DNA of 64,000 bases from Amycolatopsis sp. 2-15 (GCF_030285625.1 NZ_CP127294.1:8278001-8342000), one strand, 5' to 3'. Counted from the stretch's first letter, positions 18,462 through 29,320 are shown. Notes: generated from the sequence alone by a model not told the origin. A program made the numbers and translations.

Positions 18462-19405
18462 CAGTACTTCACTCTCGGGTCGAGCACGGCGTAGCCGATG
18501 TCGGCGAGCAGGGAACCGGCCACCGTCGCGAGCGCGACGACCAGCCCGATCCCCAGCAGCACCGGGTAGTCGTGCACCTGGGCACCCTGGATGAACGTGA
18601 AGCCCATGCCCGGGTAGTTGAACACCTGCTCGGTGATGAGCGCGCCCGCGAACAGCTGCGGCAGGGAAAGCCCCAGCAGCGTGACGATCGGGATCAGCGA
18701 GTTGCGCAGCACGTGGCGCGTGAGCACCTTGCCCTCGCTCGCCCCGCCCGCGAGCGCGGTCCGCACGTAGTCCTGGCCGAGGTTCTCCATCACCGACGAG
18801 CGCGCGTAGCGGCTGAACGACGCGATGGTGATCAGCGCCAGCGTGAGCACGGGCAGCACGAGGGCCGGCGCCTGCGACAGGATCTCGCCCAGCGAGTCGC
18901 CGCTCGGCCCGAGTGGGGAGAACCACTGCAGCTGCACCGCGAACAGCAGCACGAGGATCTCACCGAGGAAGAAGCTCGGCATCGAGTAGAACGCGAACGA
19001 CAGGCCCGTGGCCACGTAGTCGCCAAGGGTGTTGCGCTTGCGCGCCTGGTACACGCCCAGCGGCACCGCCACCACGAGAGCGACCAAAGTGGACAGTGTC
19101 ATGAGCAGGATCGTCTTGGGCAGGTGATCGGCGATCACGTCGGTCACCGGCTGGTTGAGCTTGTACGAGTAACCGAGGTCACCGTGCAGCACTCGCCCGG
19201 CCCAGGTGAGGAACTGCGTGACCAGCGGGCGGTCGTAGCCGTTGTCGTGGAGGAACGTCCGGATCTGCAGCTGCGTGGCCTTCGGCCCGAGGATCGCGCG
19301 GGCCGGCCCGCCGGGCAGCAGCTGGAGCAGCACGAACGTGAGCACCGCGACCAGCACGACCACCACGACCGACTGCAGGACGCGGCGCGCCAGGTACCCC
19401 GCCAT
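18461..19405 (-). CDS. ABC transporter permease, OppB/DppB type
   Basis: A 314-residue permease beginning MAGYLARRVLQSVVVVVLVA, the classic OppB start. It continues with LLPGGPARAILGPKATQLQI and the EAA-loop stretch YVRTALAGGASEGKVLTRHV. ATG 19405 follows GAGGACGG; an earlier in-frame ATG would add an Arg-rich tail without hydrophobic character. It is the first gene of the four-gene importer operon. The promoter must lie in the 19406-19689 gap, which it shares with the divergent secreted-protein gene; no specific box was recognised there. Confidence 0.9.
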   Translation of the reverse strand: MAGYLARRVLQSVVVVVLVAVLTFVLLQLLPGGPARAILGPKATQLQIRTFLHDNGYDRPLVTQFLTWAGRVLHGDLGYSYKLNQPVTDVIADHLPKTILLMTLSTLVALVVAVPLGVYQARKRNTLGDYVATGLSFAFYSMPSFFLGEILVLLFAVQLQWFSPLGPSGDSLGEILSQAPALVLPVLTLALITIASFSRYARSSVMENLGQDYVRTALAGGASEGKVLTRHVLRNSLIPIVTLLGLSLPQLFAGALITEQVFNYPGMGFTFIQGAQVHDYPVLLGIGLVVALATVAGSLLADIGYAVLDPRVKY

Positions 19406-19689
19406 CAACCGTCCTCGTGATCGTTCCAGTACTTGCCCGATGCATACACCTACACGGCGGAGGCTCACGTGTCCACGGCGCCCACGGAAACTGACGTGCC
19501 GTTGTCCCACCTGGTGATCTTCCTACTTTCGGCGCTACCCGCATCCGCGGTGTCCGATGTAGATGATCGACAAACCGGACAATCCGGGGCACACCGTGAT
19601 ACACGGCCCCGCACTCGCGTTGTACGGATCGTGTACGGAACGCGCACAGACTCCTCACCGTTCGCGACGGACGAGTGAAGGAGATGGCC

Positions 19690-20940
19690 GTGCTGGGGAA
19701 GACAGTCGGGAAGACAACCGCCCGCCGCGTGGTCGCGGCGGTCCTGGCCGCGGGCGCGGTCACCACGAGCGGAGTGTCGCCGGCGGTGCCGGCGAGTGCC
19801 GCGCCGGCCGGGTCCTGGCGCGCCGATCTGTCCCACGTCGACGGTGACGACGTCAACGTCGAGGCGGCCGGGGACGCGCTGACGCTGAAGGATTCCGCTT
19901 GGCACAGAACGGATCTGCTCACCGCCGGCAGCCAGGGCTACCTGGTCTCCGCCGCGAAGCAGCTCGCCTCGCCGGCGAACCGCGTGACGACGAACGTCGC
20001 CGCGGACCTGCCGAAGGGCACCGACGTGCAGATCGACGTGCGCGGCCGCGCCGGCTCCGACGACTGGACCGAGTGGACGCCGGTCGGCGCGCAGGCGGCC
20101 TCGTTCGGCCGCGCGGTGAGCGTGGTGCAGGCACGGATCTCGCTGTCGAGCACCACCGACGGCGTGCGCCCGACCGTGCGCGAGGTCGACCTGACCGGCA
20201 CCCTCGCCCCGCAGGCCGACGCGCTCGCCGCCACGACCCCGCTGACCTACACGATCTACGCCACGCGCGAGGGCCTCACCGGCCACACCACCGCCAACGG
20301 CCACGTGATCACGGCCAACGACCACTTCGTCGCACTGCCCTCGGGCAAGGCGACCTCGCCCAAGGGCACCGGGAACTACACGGTGAAGGTGTGCCGCACC
20401 GACGGCAGCCGCTGCGAGTACGCGCCGGTGTGGGACGTCGGCCCGTGGAACACCAAGGACGACTACTGGAACCCGGCGTCGGTCCGCTCGGAGTACCAGG
20501 ACCTGCCGCAGGGCCAACCGGAGGCGTACGCCGCCTACCACAACCACTACAACGGCGGTAAGGACGACCTCGGCTACACCGTGGGCAACCCGGCCGGCAT
20601 CGACCTCGCCGACGGCGTGTTCAACTCCGGCCTCGGGCTCGCCGACAACGGCAACGTGAAGGTGACCTACCTGTGGACCGGTTCGGCCGCCGCGACCGGG
20701 GTCGTGAGCACCGCGGGCGACCCGATGAACGTGCGCGCCAGCGCCAGCACCACGGCCGCGGTCAAGGGCCTCGCGGCGAACTACGCCAAGGTCGACATCG
20801 AGTGCTACGTCAACGGTTCTTCGGTGACCGGAACGTTCGGCACCAGCACGATCTGGGACCGCATCGGCCCGGACAACTTCATCTCCGACGCCTACGTGAA
20901 GACCGGGTCCGACCTCCCCGTCGCCCCGCTCTGCTCATGA
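19690..20940 (+). CDS. Secreted protein with RlpA-like region and C-terminal SH3b domain
   Basis: About 416 residues with a signal peptide (TTARRVVAAVLAAGAVTT, cleavage near PASAAPAG). Residues 30-165 form an uncharacterised beta-rich domain. The middle, TANGHVITANDHFVALPS and WDVGPWNTKDDYWN, resembles the double-psi-barrel layout of cell-wall-acting RlpA-like proteins. The end (DPMNVRASASTTAAVKGL to SDAYVKTGSD) is a bacterial SH3 domain, which often binds peptidoglycan. GTG 19690 is chosen because AAGGAG lies 6 bases upstream; ATG 19684 touches that site. A cell-wall role is inferred. Confidence 0.65.
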   Translation: MLGKTVGKTTARRVVAAVLAAGAVTTSGVSPAVPASAAPAGSWRADLSHVDGDDVNVEAAGDALTLKDSAWHRTDLLTAGSQGYLVSAAKQLASPANRVTTNVAADLPKGTDVQIDVRGRAGSDDWTEWTPVGAQAASFGRAVSVVQARISLSSTTDGVRPTVREVDLTGTLAPQADALAATTPLTYTIYATREGLTGHTTANGHVITANDHFVALPSGKATSPKGTGNYTVKVCRTDGSRCEYAPVWDVGPWNTKDDYWNPASVRSEYQDLPQGQPEAYAAYHNHYNGGKDDLGYTVGNPAGIDLADGVFNSGLGLADNGNVKVTYLWTGSAAATGVVSTAGDPMNVRASASTTAAVKGLAANYAKVDIECYVNGSSVTGTFGTSTIWDRIGPDNFISDAYVKTGSDLPVAPLCS

Positions 20941-20952
20941 GTTCCCGGTGAC

Positions 20953-20981
20953 CGGTCCGGTGGAGACACTCCGCCGGACCG
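20953..20981 (+). terminator. Hairpin after the secreted SH3 protein
   Basis: CGGTCCGG-T-GGAG pairs with CTCC-G-CCGGACCG, leaving a 3-base loop, 12 bases after the stop codon. It is followed by TTCGCCCTT rather than a clean T-run, so termination efficiency is uncertain. Confidence 0.6.
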
Positions 20982-21087
20982 TTCGCCCTTGCGCGCAACG
21001 CTTTTTCCACCCGGTTCAGCGACACCGGTTTCCCCTCGGCCGGGCTATTGTGTCTGCCATCGTTTTCTTTGCGCCGAGGGGGTTTTC

Positions 21088-21894
21088 ATGCCGAAGACAC
21101 GACTGCCCGGAAGACGTCCGAACGCGGTGCTCGCCGCGGCGGCGCTCGTCACGGCGATGCTCGGCGCGGCGGCACTGACCACTGTGGCCACCGGCCCGGA
21201 AGCGGCCGCGTCGGGCGCGATCGTCGGCGGGGAAAAGGCATCGCTGGCCGAGCACCCGTACGCGGTGTACCTCGTGGACGACGCCGGCACACAGTTCTGC
21301 GGCGGCGTGATCGTGAGCAGCTCGGCGGTCGCGACCGCGGCCCACTGCGCCGAGGCGGTGTCCACGAAGGACATCCGCGTCGTCGTCGGGCGCGAGGACA
21401 AGCGCACGAACGAGGGCAGCACGCTCTCCGTCTCGAAAGCCTGGGTGCACCCGGACTTCGAGAAGGCCGAAGAGGGCGACGACATCGCGGTGCTGACCGT
21501 GCGCGGCCGGCTGCCCGGCCGCGCGGTGTCAGTGGCCCGCGACACCGACGTGTACGCCGCCGGCACGAAGGCCACCGTGCTCGGCTGGGGCCGCGTCGCC
21601 GACGGCGGCGACCGCTCCGACTACCTGCGCGGCGCCGTCGTGCCGATGGTCAGCGACTCGACGTGCAAGCAGGCCTACGGCTCCTATGACCCGGCGAGCA
21701 TGGTGTGCGCGGGGTACCAGCAGGGCGGCATCGACGCGTGCAAGGGCGACTCCGGAGGCCCGCTCGTCATCGGCGACACGCTCGTCGGGATCGTGTCCTT
21801 CGGCGACGGCTGCGCGAAACCCGGCAAGCCCGGCGTCTACACGCGCGTGACCACGTTCGCCGGCACGATCGCCCAGCAGACCCGCGGACGCTGA
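21088..21894 (+). CDS. Secreted trypsin-like serine protease (S1)
   Basis: A 268-residue S1 peptidase with an N-terminal signal and a short propeptide ending before IVGG (residues 45-48), the trypsin activation site. The catalytic triad is complete: His86 in ATAAHC, Asp132 in GDDIAVL and Ser222 in CKGDSGGPL. Cys pairs of the trypsin fold are present. Asp at the base of the S1 pocket (DACKGDSGG) predicts cleavage after Lys or Arg. ATG 21088 has GAGGGGG 6 bases upstream. It is monocistronic, between the secreted SH3 protein and a LysR gene. Confidence 0.92.
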   Translation: MPKTRLPGRRPNAVLAAAALVTAMLGAAALTTVATGPEAAASGAIVGGEKASLAEHPYAVYLVDDAGTQFCGGVIVSSSAVATAAHCAEAVSTKDIRVVVGREDKRTNEGSTLSVSKAWVHPDFEKAEEGDDIAVLTVRGRLPGRAVSVARDTDVYAAGTKATVLGWGRVADGGDRSDYLRGAVVPMVSDSTCKQAYGSYDPASMVCAGYQQGGIDACKGDSGGPLVIGDTLVGIVSFGDGCAKPGKPGVYTRVTTFAGTIAQQTRGR

Positions 21895-21909
21895 CCGTCC
21901 ACAGCGGAC

Positions 21910-22809
21910 TTACCCGCCGCCGGCCGACGAGCGCAGCACCTCGAGGAAATCCGCGACCGGCTTGGACCGCTGCGCCTCGGGCAGCGTGACCGCCGTGACC
22001 CGCCGGGCGAACCCGCGGCCGGCCGGCGGCCGGTCGGCGAGATCCTTGCGGTGCGCCGCGAGCGAGAGCCGCGGCACGAGGCTCACGCCCATGCCCGCGG
22101 CCACGAGCCCTTGCAGCGACTGGTAATCCGCGGCCCGGAAAGTGATCTGCGGTTCGAACCCGGCGATGCGGCACATCGTCTCGTACGCCTGCTCGTACGG
22201 CGCGCGGTGCGTGCGCGTCACCCACTGCTCGCCGGACAGGTCGGCCAGCGCCACCTCTTCGGCGTCGACGAGCGGGTGGTCGAGCGGCAGCACGACGTGC
22301 AGCGGGTCGTCGGGCAGGGCCACGTGGTGCAGCCCGCGGTCCACGGGCTGCGGCGCGAAGTCGTAGCCCCACACCAGGACCACCTGCGCGGCGCCCTCGC
22401 GCAGCCGGCTGAACGCGTCGTCGCCGTGGGTGGCCGACAGGCGCAGGCGCACGCCGGGGTGCCGTTCGCGGAACGCCTTCACCACCGGCGGCAGCAGCTC
22501 GACCCCGGCGGTCGCGAACGCCTCGATCCGCAGCTCGGTGGGCTCGGTGCCGAACGAGCGCACCTCCTGCTCGGTGGCCGAGAGCTCACCGAACAGGCTC
22601 TTCGCGTGCGCAGCCAGCACCTCGCCCGCCGGGGTCAGCTCGACCCCGCGCGGCAGCCGGTTGAGCAGCGACATCCCGACCTCGCGCTCGATCACCGACA
22701 TCTGCTGCGAGACCGCCGACTGCGTGAGCTGCAGCCGGTGCGCGGCCGCGGTGAACGAGCCCCCTTCGACCACCGCGACGAGGATCCGCAGGCGCCTGAC
22801 GTCCAGCAC
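21910..22809 (-). CDS. LysR-family transcriptional regulator
   Basis: A 299-residue LysR regulator starting with GTG at 22809. The N-terminal helix-turn-helix reads LVAVVEGGSFTAAAHRLQLT and QSAVSQQMSVIEREVG, followed by the linker helix and a two-lobe effector domain (LRIEAFATAGVELLPPVV). The gene ends 15 bases from the convergent protease gene and lies 10 bases downstream of a PadR gene on the same strand. No enzyme gene is divergent from it, so its target is not evident from position. Confidence 0.9.
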   Translation of the reverse strand: MLDVRRLRILVAVVEGGSFTAAAHRLQLTQSAVSQQMSVIEREVGMSLLNRLPRGVELTPAGEVLAAHAKSLFGELSATEQEVRSFGTEPTELRIEAFATAGVELLPPVVKAFRERHPGVRLRLSATHGDDAFSRLREGAAQVVLVWGYDFAPQPVDRGLHHVALPDDPLHVVLPLDHPLVDAEEVALADLSGEQWVTRTHRAPYEQAYETMCRIAGFEPQITFRAADYQSLQGLVAAGMGVSLVPRLSLAAHRKDLADRPPAGRGFARRVTAVTLPEAQRSKPVADFLEVLRSSAGGG

Positions 22810-22819
22810 AGGTGGCTGC

Positions 22820-23395
22820 CTACTCGCCCGTGACGGCGTACTGCGGTGCCCGCCCGCCGAGAGTCGCGTCCACGAACGCGAGGGCCGCCCGCGCGTTCTC
22901 GATCCGGAAGGTGAGCAGCACGGTGTCGAACCCGTCGGAGGAGCCCCGCCGCTTCTCGAGCCCGTCGACGATCCGGTCCAGCACCCGCCGCTGCTCGCCG
23001 AGCAACGGCGCCGGGTCGGCCCCGCGGCGTTCCAGCAACGCGAGCTTCACCAGCAGCTCCGAGCGCACGTCACGCACGTGCCGGGCCGGGCGGGCGAGCC
23101 ACTCGCCCACGGCCGCGTGACCTTCGGGCGTGGCCTGCACGAGCGCGCGCGGCGGGCCGGAGTCACCGGGCTCGGTGCCCGCCCCGACGACGAACCCGCG
23201 GGCCGGCAACCGATCCACGGCCCGGTAGACCACGGGCTTCGGCAGCCGCCAGACGCGGCCGACCGCGCCGGCCTCCGACGTGAGCCGCACGAGGGCGAAA
23301 CCGTGCGTCGGGGACTCCGCCACCAGGCAGAGCACGATCCACTCGCTCAGTGACAACCCAGCGGACAACCCGGCTCCGTCTTCCACGTCCGACAC
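22820..23395 (-). CDS. PadR-family transcriptional regulator
   Basis: A 191-residue PadR regulator. The winged helix spans LSLSEWIVLCLVAESPTHGF and VVYRAVDRLPARGFVVGAG. The C-terminal part (LLVKLALLERRGADPAPLL, VDGLEKRRG) is the helical dimerisation domain of the PadR Vir-like group. It is followed after 10 bases by a LysR gene, and its start is 85 bases from the end of the enolase gene. PadR proteins usually repress efflux or phenolic-acid genes and themselves. Confidence 0.85.
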   Translation of the reverse strand: MSDVEDGAGLSAGLSLSEWIVLCLVAESPTHGFALVRLTSEAGAVGRVWRLPKPVVYRAVDRLPARGFVVGAGTEPGDSGPPRALVQATPEGHAAVGEWLARPARHVRDVRSELLVKLALLERRGADPAPLLGEQRRVLDRIVDGLEKRRGSSDGFDTVLLTFRIENARAALAFVDATLGGRAPQYAVTGE

Positions 23396-23480
23396 TGTAG
23401 CTCGTGAGTAGTCTCGGTGATACTAGTCGCGGAAGATCGGGCCGGGCCGCCCGTTGTCGTCGAGCGCTGCCAGGCCTTTT

Positions 23481-24845
<1,365 letters not shown>

Positions 24846-24941
24846 TCACGGGGAGGCTAGCAGAAGTCGACTGAATCGATCCTGACGTTTGAGGGCCACT
24901 CCGGTGCCGGCTCCAGCGACGTTCCACTGAGCGGCACCAGC

Positions 24942-25700
24942 TCAGAACTTCGCGGCCTCGCGGACGAACTCGAACAGCTCCGCGTCCCCCGTCACGACCA
25001 GCCCCGCTTCGGCCGGAGACCGCCGGCCGTACAGCACGAGCGCAAGGTCCGCGGCCGTGCCGCGCACCGTGACGTCGGGCGCCTGCGCCGGCTGCTCGTG
25101 CGTCCTGATGAGGCCCTCGGGCGTGCGGATGAGCAGCCAGTCGCCCGCGGCGTCGGTCGCCGACAGGTGCAGCAGCTCCCCCGCGCCGGCCAGCTCCTGC
25201 ACCGGTGCAGCGGGGTTGTGCCGCATGCGGTCGGGCAGCAGTTCGACGAACTCCGTGATCGCGTCGGCGGCGAGGTCGGGCTCGACGGTGAACGGCGCGC
25301 CGAGCGCGGCGGCCGCGTCGGCGCGGTGCACCAGCAGCTCGTGGGTCATGCGGCGCAGCCAGAACCCGGCCCGCCGGTCACTGCTTCACGTCCACGTCTC
25401 CTGCTCGGCACCGATCTCCGCGACGGCCGCGACGAGGGTCTCGCCCGCCGAGCGCACCCACCGCGCCGGGTCGGCGGGCACCACCGCCTCCGGTACAAGG
25501 CGCGGCGGCACGAACTCGCCCTTCGCCGTCACGGCCGCGGCCCAGCGCACCGCTTGCCCGACGTGCCCCACGAGTTCACCGAGTGTCCACTCGGGACAGG
25601 TGGGAACCGTTACCGTCGGGTCGGCACCGTCGACGAGTGCCGCGAAAGCGTCGCTCTGCGCGAGAACTTCACGGGTGTAGCGGTCGTTCCCCAGGTTCAT
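24942..25700 (-). pseudogene. Maleylpyruvate-isomerase-family (mycothiol-dependent) protein with in-frame TGA
   Basis: A 252-residue protein of the TIGR03083-like mycothiol-dependent isomerase superfamily. It starts MNLGNDRYTREVLAQSDAFA, contains CPEWTLGELVGHVGQAVRW, and resumes after the stop as SSDRRAGFWLRRMTHELLVH. TGA at 25388-25386 stands where homologues usually have Trp (ETWT-stop-SSD), a single G-to-A change, and the frame is unbroken on both sides. Unless the stop is read through or is a sequencing error, only the first 104 residues are made, without the C-terminal domain. Confidence 0.8.
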
Positions 25701-25932
25701 GGTCCCGATGCAACCACGAACCGCGACACGACCACCACGCCATTTGCCGAAGATCCACACACGGGGCGAGGTCCCGGCCACCGGTACGGCACTCCTCCGA
25801 CCGGGTTGAGACAAGGGACGTGCGGAGTTCTACTCAGCGTAACCACGGCTTCGCCTCAACTGCACAGACCGGAACGACTCTCAGGGCGTCAACACCATGC
25901 CGCCCTACCCGGGCGAAAAAAAGGAGTCCCCG

Positions 25933-26892
25933 ATGTCCCGTCTCCCCCGACGCACGGCCGCGGCCGTCCTCGGTGTAGCCGCCGCCTTCCTCCTGGCCGC
26001 GTGCGGCCAGAGCGCGGCGACGAACACCGGCAACGCAGCCGATGGTGGCGGTCGCAACCCCGACGAGCTCGTCTTCTCGGCGGTTCCGTCCGAAAACGCG
26101 CAGAGCCTCCAGCAGTCCTTCCAGCCGGTGATCAATCTCCTGGAGAAGGAGACCGGCAAGAAGATCAAGTTCCAGCCGGCCACCGACTACGCGGCGGTGA
26201 TCGAGGCGCAGCGCAGCGGCAAGGTCGACATCGCGAACTACGGCCCGCTCTCCTACGTGCTCGCCAAGAACAGCGGTGTGAAGGCCACCCCGATCGCCGC
26301 CGGGATCACGACCAAGGGTGAAACGCCCGGCTACAAGTCCTACGGCATCACCAAGGCGGGCTCGCCGATCAAGAGCATCGCCGACTTCAAGGGCAAGAAG
26401 ATCTGCTTCGTCGACCCGGCGTCGACCTCGGGCTACCTGTACCCGAAGGCCGCGCTGCTGCAGGCCGGCATCGACCCGGTCAAGGACATCACCCCGGTGA
26501 TGACCGGTGGCCATGACGCGTCCGTGCTCGCCGTGAACAGCGGCCAGTGCGACGCCGGCTTCGCCGAGGACGTCATGGTCGACAAGATCCTGATCGACAA
26601 GGGCCAGCTGAAGCAGGGCGACCTCAACACCGTCTGGAAGTCCGACATCATCGCCGGCTCGCCGGTCGCGGTGGACGACGACCTCTCCGCCGACCTCAAG
26701 GCGAAGATCTCCGACGTGTTCCAGAACAAGGCCAACGTCGACTACCTCACCGCCAACGGCTTCTGCTCCACCGCCTGCAAGGCGGTCGACGACGCCGGTG
26801 ACTGGGGCTACGCGAAGGTCGACGACGCGTTCTACGCCGGTGTCCGCAAGGTCTGCGCGACCACCAAGGACAAGCAGTGCACCGCGGCGTGA
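25933..26892 (+). CDS. phnD: Phosphonate ABC transporter substrate-binding lipoprotein PhnD
   Basis: A 319-residue phosphonate/phosphite-binding lipoprotein. The signal ends in LLAAC with Cys near residue 23. The mature part shows ELVFSAVPSENAQSLQQSF, YAAVIEAQRSGKVDIANYGP and KICFVDPASTSGYLYPKAAL, the PhnD phosphonate-binding fold. ATG 25933 has AAAAGGAG upstream. It overlaps phnC by 4 bases and is the first gene of the uptake operon. The 232-base gap upstream must hold the promoter; no clear box was identified. Confidence 0.93.
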   Translation: MSRLPRRTAAAVLGVAAAFLLAACGQSAATNTGNAADGGGRNPDELVFSAVPSENAQSLQQSFQPVINLLEKETGKKIKFQPATDYAAVIEAQRSGKVDIANYGPLSYVLAKNSGVKATPIAAGITTKGETPGYKSYGITKAGSPIKSIADFKGKKICFVDPASTSGYLYPKAALLQAGIDPVKDITPVMTGGHDASVLAVNSGQCDAGFAEDVMVDKILIDKGQLKQGDLNTVWKSDIIAGSPVAVDDDLSADLKAKISDVFQNKANVDYLTANGFCSTACKAVDDAGDWGYAKVDDAFYAGVRKVCATTKDKQCTAA

Positions 26893-27677
26893 CCGACGAA
26901 CCCGCCATCGTCTTCGACGGCGTCAGCAAGCACTTCGGGCCCGAGGTCCGGGCGCTGGACGAGGTTTCGCTGAAGGTGCACCCGGGTGAGGTCGTGGTGC
27001 TGCTCGGGCTCTCCGGCTCCGGCAAATCCACGCTGCTGCGCCACGTCGACGGGCTGCAACGGCCCACCGGCGGCTCGGTCACGGTGCTCGGCACCGACGT
27101 CGGCAAAGCGCGCGGCGGCGAGCTGCGGCGCCTGCGCCGGCGGATCGGGTTCGTGTTCCAGCAGTTCCACCTCATCGGCAGCCTCACGGTGCTGGAGAAC
27201 GTGTGCGCGGGTGCCCTCGGGCGCTTGCGCGGGCCCCGGCTGGGCCTGTTCACCTACCCGAAGGCGGTGCGGCTCGAAGCGCTGGGCCACCTCGAGCGCG
27301 TGGGGCTGCTGGACCGCGCGTTCCAGCGGGCCGACACGCTCTCGGGCGGCCAGCAGCAGCGCGTCGCCGTGGCGCGGGCGCTGATGCAGCGGCCCGAGAT
27401 CCTGCTCGCCGACGAGCCGGTGGCCTCGCTCGACCCCGAGTCGTCGGCTCAGGTCATGGCCCTGATCCGGGAGGTCGGGGCCGAGCAGAAGCTCACGGTG
27501 CTGTGCAGCCTGCACCAGGTCGACCTGGCGCTGAGCTGGGGCGACCGCGTGGTCGGGCTGCGCGGTGGCCAGGCGGTGCTCGACACCCCGGTCGCCGGCC
27601 TGGACCGCGACGCGGCCATGGGCCTGTACGCCAAGGTGGCCGCGGCCCCGCTGCCCGTGCCCGCGGCCGTCGGATGA
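26889..27677 (+). CDS. phnC: Phosphonate ABC transporter ATPase PhnC
   Basis: A 262-residue ABC ATPase: Walker A GLSGSGKST, Q-loop FVFQQFHLIGSLTVLENV, signature LSGGQQQRVAVARAL, Walker B ILLADEPVASLDP and the His of CSLHQVDLALSW. The QFHLIGSLTVLENV stretch is characteristic of PhnC. GTG 26889 overlaps the phnD stop (GTGA), and the stop overlaps phnE. It energises phosphonate import. Confidence 0.93.
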   Translation: MTDEPAIVFDGVSKHFGPEVRALDEVSLKVHPGEVVVLLGLSGSGKSTLLRHVDGLQRPTGGSVTVLGTDVGKARGGELRRLRRRIGFVFQQFHLIGSLTVLENVCAGALGRLRGPRLGLFTYPKAVRLEALGHLERVGLLDRAFQRADTLSGGQQQRVAVARALMQRPEILLADEPVASLDPESSAQVMALIREVGAEQKLTVLCSLHQVDLALSWGDRVVGLRGGQAVLDTPVAGLDRDAAMGLYAKVAAAPLPVPAAVG

Positions 27678-29320
27678 CCGCCGCGCCGCCGCTGTCCACC
27701 GCCCACGTGGCGCAGCGGACCCTGGCCCGGCCGCGCGCCGGTGGCACGGCGGCGTGGCTGGTCCTCGCCGCGATCGTCGCCGTCGGCGTGTGGGCCGTGG
27801 CGGACCTGAAGATCAACGTCGCCACGTTCGTCGACAGCGCCGACAACGCCGTCGACTTCGCGGGCCGGATGTTCCCGCTCGACTTCCCGCCCGTGGGCGA
27901 GCTGCTCGAGCTGTGCGGGAAGACGCTGGCGATCGTGGTGTCCGCGACGCTGCTGTCGGTGCTCATCAGCGTGCCGCTGGCGATCCTCGCGGCGGTGAAC
28001 ACGACGCCGCACCGCGCGGTGCGCGCCGGGGCCCGCACGCTCATCGTGCTGGCCCGGGCGGTGCCCGACGTGGTGCTCGCCATCGTGTTCTTCCGCATCT
28101 TCGGCCTCGGCGCCATGACCGGGGTGCTGGCCATGGGCCTGCACTCGGTCGGCATGGTCGGCAAGATGTACGCCGACGCGGTCGAGCAGATCGACGAAGG
28201 CGCCCGTTCGGCTGTGCGGGCGGGCGGCGCCGGGACGTTCCAGGAGCTCGTGACCGGCGTGCTCCCGCAGGTGCTGCCGGCGTTCGTGGCGACCGCGCTG
28301 CACCGCCTGGACATCAATCTGCGGGTCTCGGTGGTGCTCGGGTTCGTCGGCGTCGACGGGCTCGGCTACGCGATCGCCACGGCGTTCCAGCAGCTCGACT
28401 ACCCGCGCGGGATGGCACTGGCGCTCGTGGTGCTGCTGCTGTGCGTGGCGGTGGAGCTGCTCTCGGGCGCCATCCGCCGCGCGCTGCTGCGCGGGCAGGA
28501 CACCCGCAAGACCGTGGCGATCCCCGTGCAGCGGGGGAACCAGGTCAGTCCCGGGTGGACGTTCCGCCGGGCCCGCCAGGTCGCCTACGCGCTGGTGACC
28601 GTGCTGGTGATCGCGGCGTCCGCGTGGGGTGCCGACCTCGATCCCGCGCAGTTCTTCGGCGCCCTGGGCAATCTCGGGCAGACGGCCGGGTTGTTCTGGC
28701 CGCCGGAAACCGCCGGGATCCTCGGACAGCTGCTCGATGACCTGTGGGTCACCGTGCAGATCGCGCTGGGTGCCACGGTCCTCGGCGCGGTGCTCGCGGT
28801 GCCGATCGGGTCGCTGGCCGCGCGCAACGTCGCACCGGCCGCCTGGGTCGCGCGCACGTTCCGGATGATCCTGGTGCTGATCCGCGGCATCCCGGAGCTG
28901 GTGCTGGCGATCGTGTTCGTGGTGATCACCGGGCTCGGCGCGGTGGCGGGCACGCTCGCGCTCGCCGTGGGCGCGATCGGCCTGCTGGGCAAGCTCGTGG
29001 CCGACTCGCTCGAAGAGGTCGACTCGGGTGTCGAGCAGGCGATCCGGGCGACCGGGGCGGGGCGGTGGCAGGTGTTCTTCACCGGCACGCTGCCGCAGGC
29101 GGCCCCCGCGTTCGTGGCCCACGTGCTCTACCAGCTCGACACGAACATCCGCTCGGCGACGCTGCTGGGCATCGTCGGAGCGGGTGGCATCGGGTTCGAC
29201 CTGCTCAGCGCTTCGCGGGTGATCGAGTTCGGCGTGGTCACGACCGTGTTGCTGCTGGTGTTCGTCACGGTTCTGCTCGTGGAGCTGCTCTCGGTCTGGC
29301 TCCGGCACGTCGTGCGCTGA
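27674..29320 (+). CDS. phnE: Fused dual permease of the phosphonate ABC transporter (PhnE-PhnE)
   Basis: A 548-residue protein with two tandem PhnE-type permease domains, roughly residues 1-275 and 290-548. Each has its own EAA coupling loop: RAGGAGTFQELVTGVLPQVL in the first half and RATGAGRWQVFFTGTLPQAA in the second. Both halves keep the RAVPDVVLAIVF / RGIPELVLAIVF motif. Most systems use one PhnE homodimer or two separate genes; here one chain forms the whole channel. ATG 27674 overlaps the phnC stop by 4 bases. Confidence 0.92.
   Translation: MTAAPPLSTAHVAQRTLARPRAGGTAAWLVLAAIVAVGVWAVADLKINVATFVDSADNAVDFAGRMFPLDFPPVGELLELCGKTLAIVVSATLLSVLISVPLAILAAVNTTPHRAVRAGARTLIVLARAVPDVVLAIVFFRIFGLGAMTGVLAMGLHSVGMVGKMYADAVEQIDEGARSAVRAGGAGTFQELVTGVLPQVLPAFVATALHRLDINLRVSVVLGFVGVDGLGYAIATAFQQLDYPRGMALALVVLLLCVAVELLSGAIRRALLRGQDTRKTVAIPVQRGNQVSPGWTFRRARQVAYALVTVLVIAASAWGADLDPAQFFGALGNLGQTAGLFWPPETAGILGQLLDDLWVTVQIALGATVLGAVLAVPIGSLAARNVAPAAWVARTFRMILVLIRGIPELVLAIVFVVITGLGAVAGTLALAVGAIGLLGKLVADSLEEVDSGVEQAIRATGAGRWQVFFTGTLPQAAPAFVAHVLYQLDTNIRSATLLGIVGAGGIGFDLLSASRVIEFGVVTTVLLLVFVTVLLVELLSVWLRHVVR

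Noticed and set aside
23396..23480. TAGT-N9-ACTA as a PadR operator
   Set aside because: Arms are only four bases and the spacing does not fit the usual PadR site; too weak to list.
27449..29308. 619-codon minus-strand frame opposite phnE
   Set aside because: Extremely rich in His, Arg, Gln and Glu, a shadow of a membrane-protein gene.
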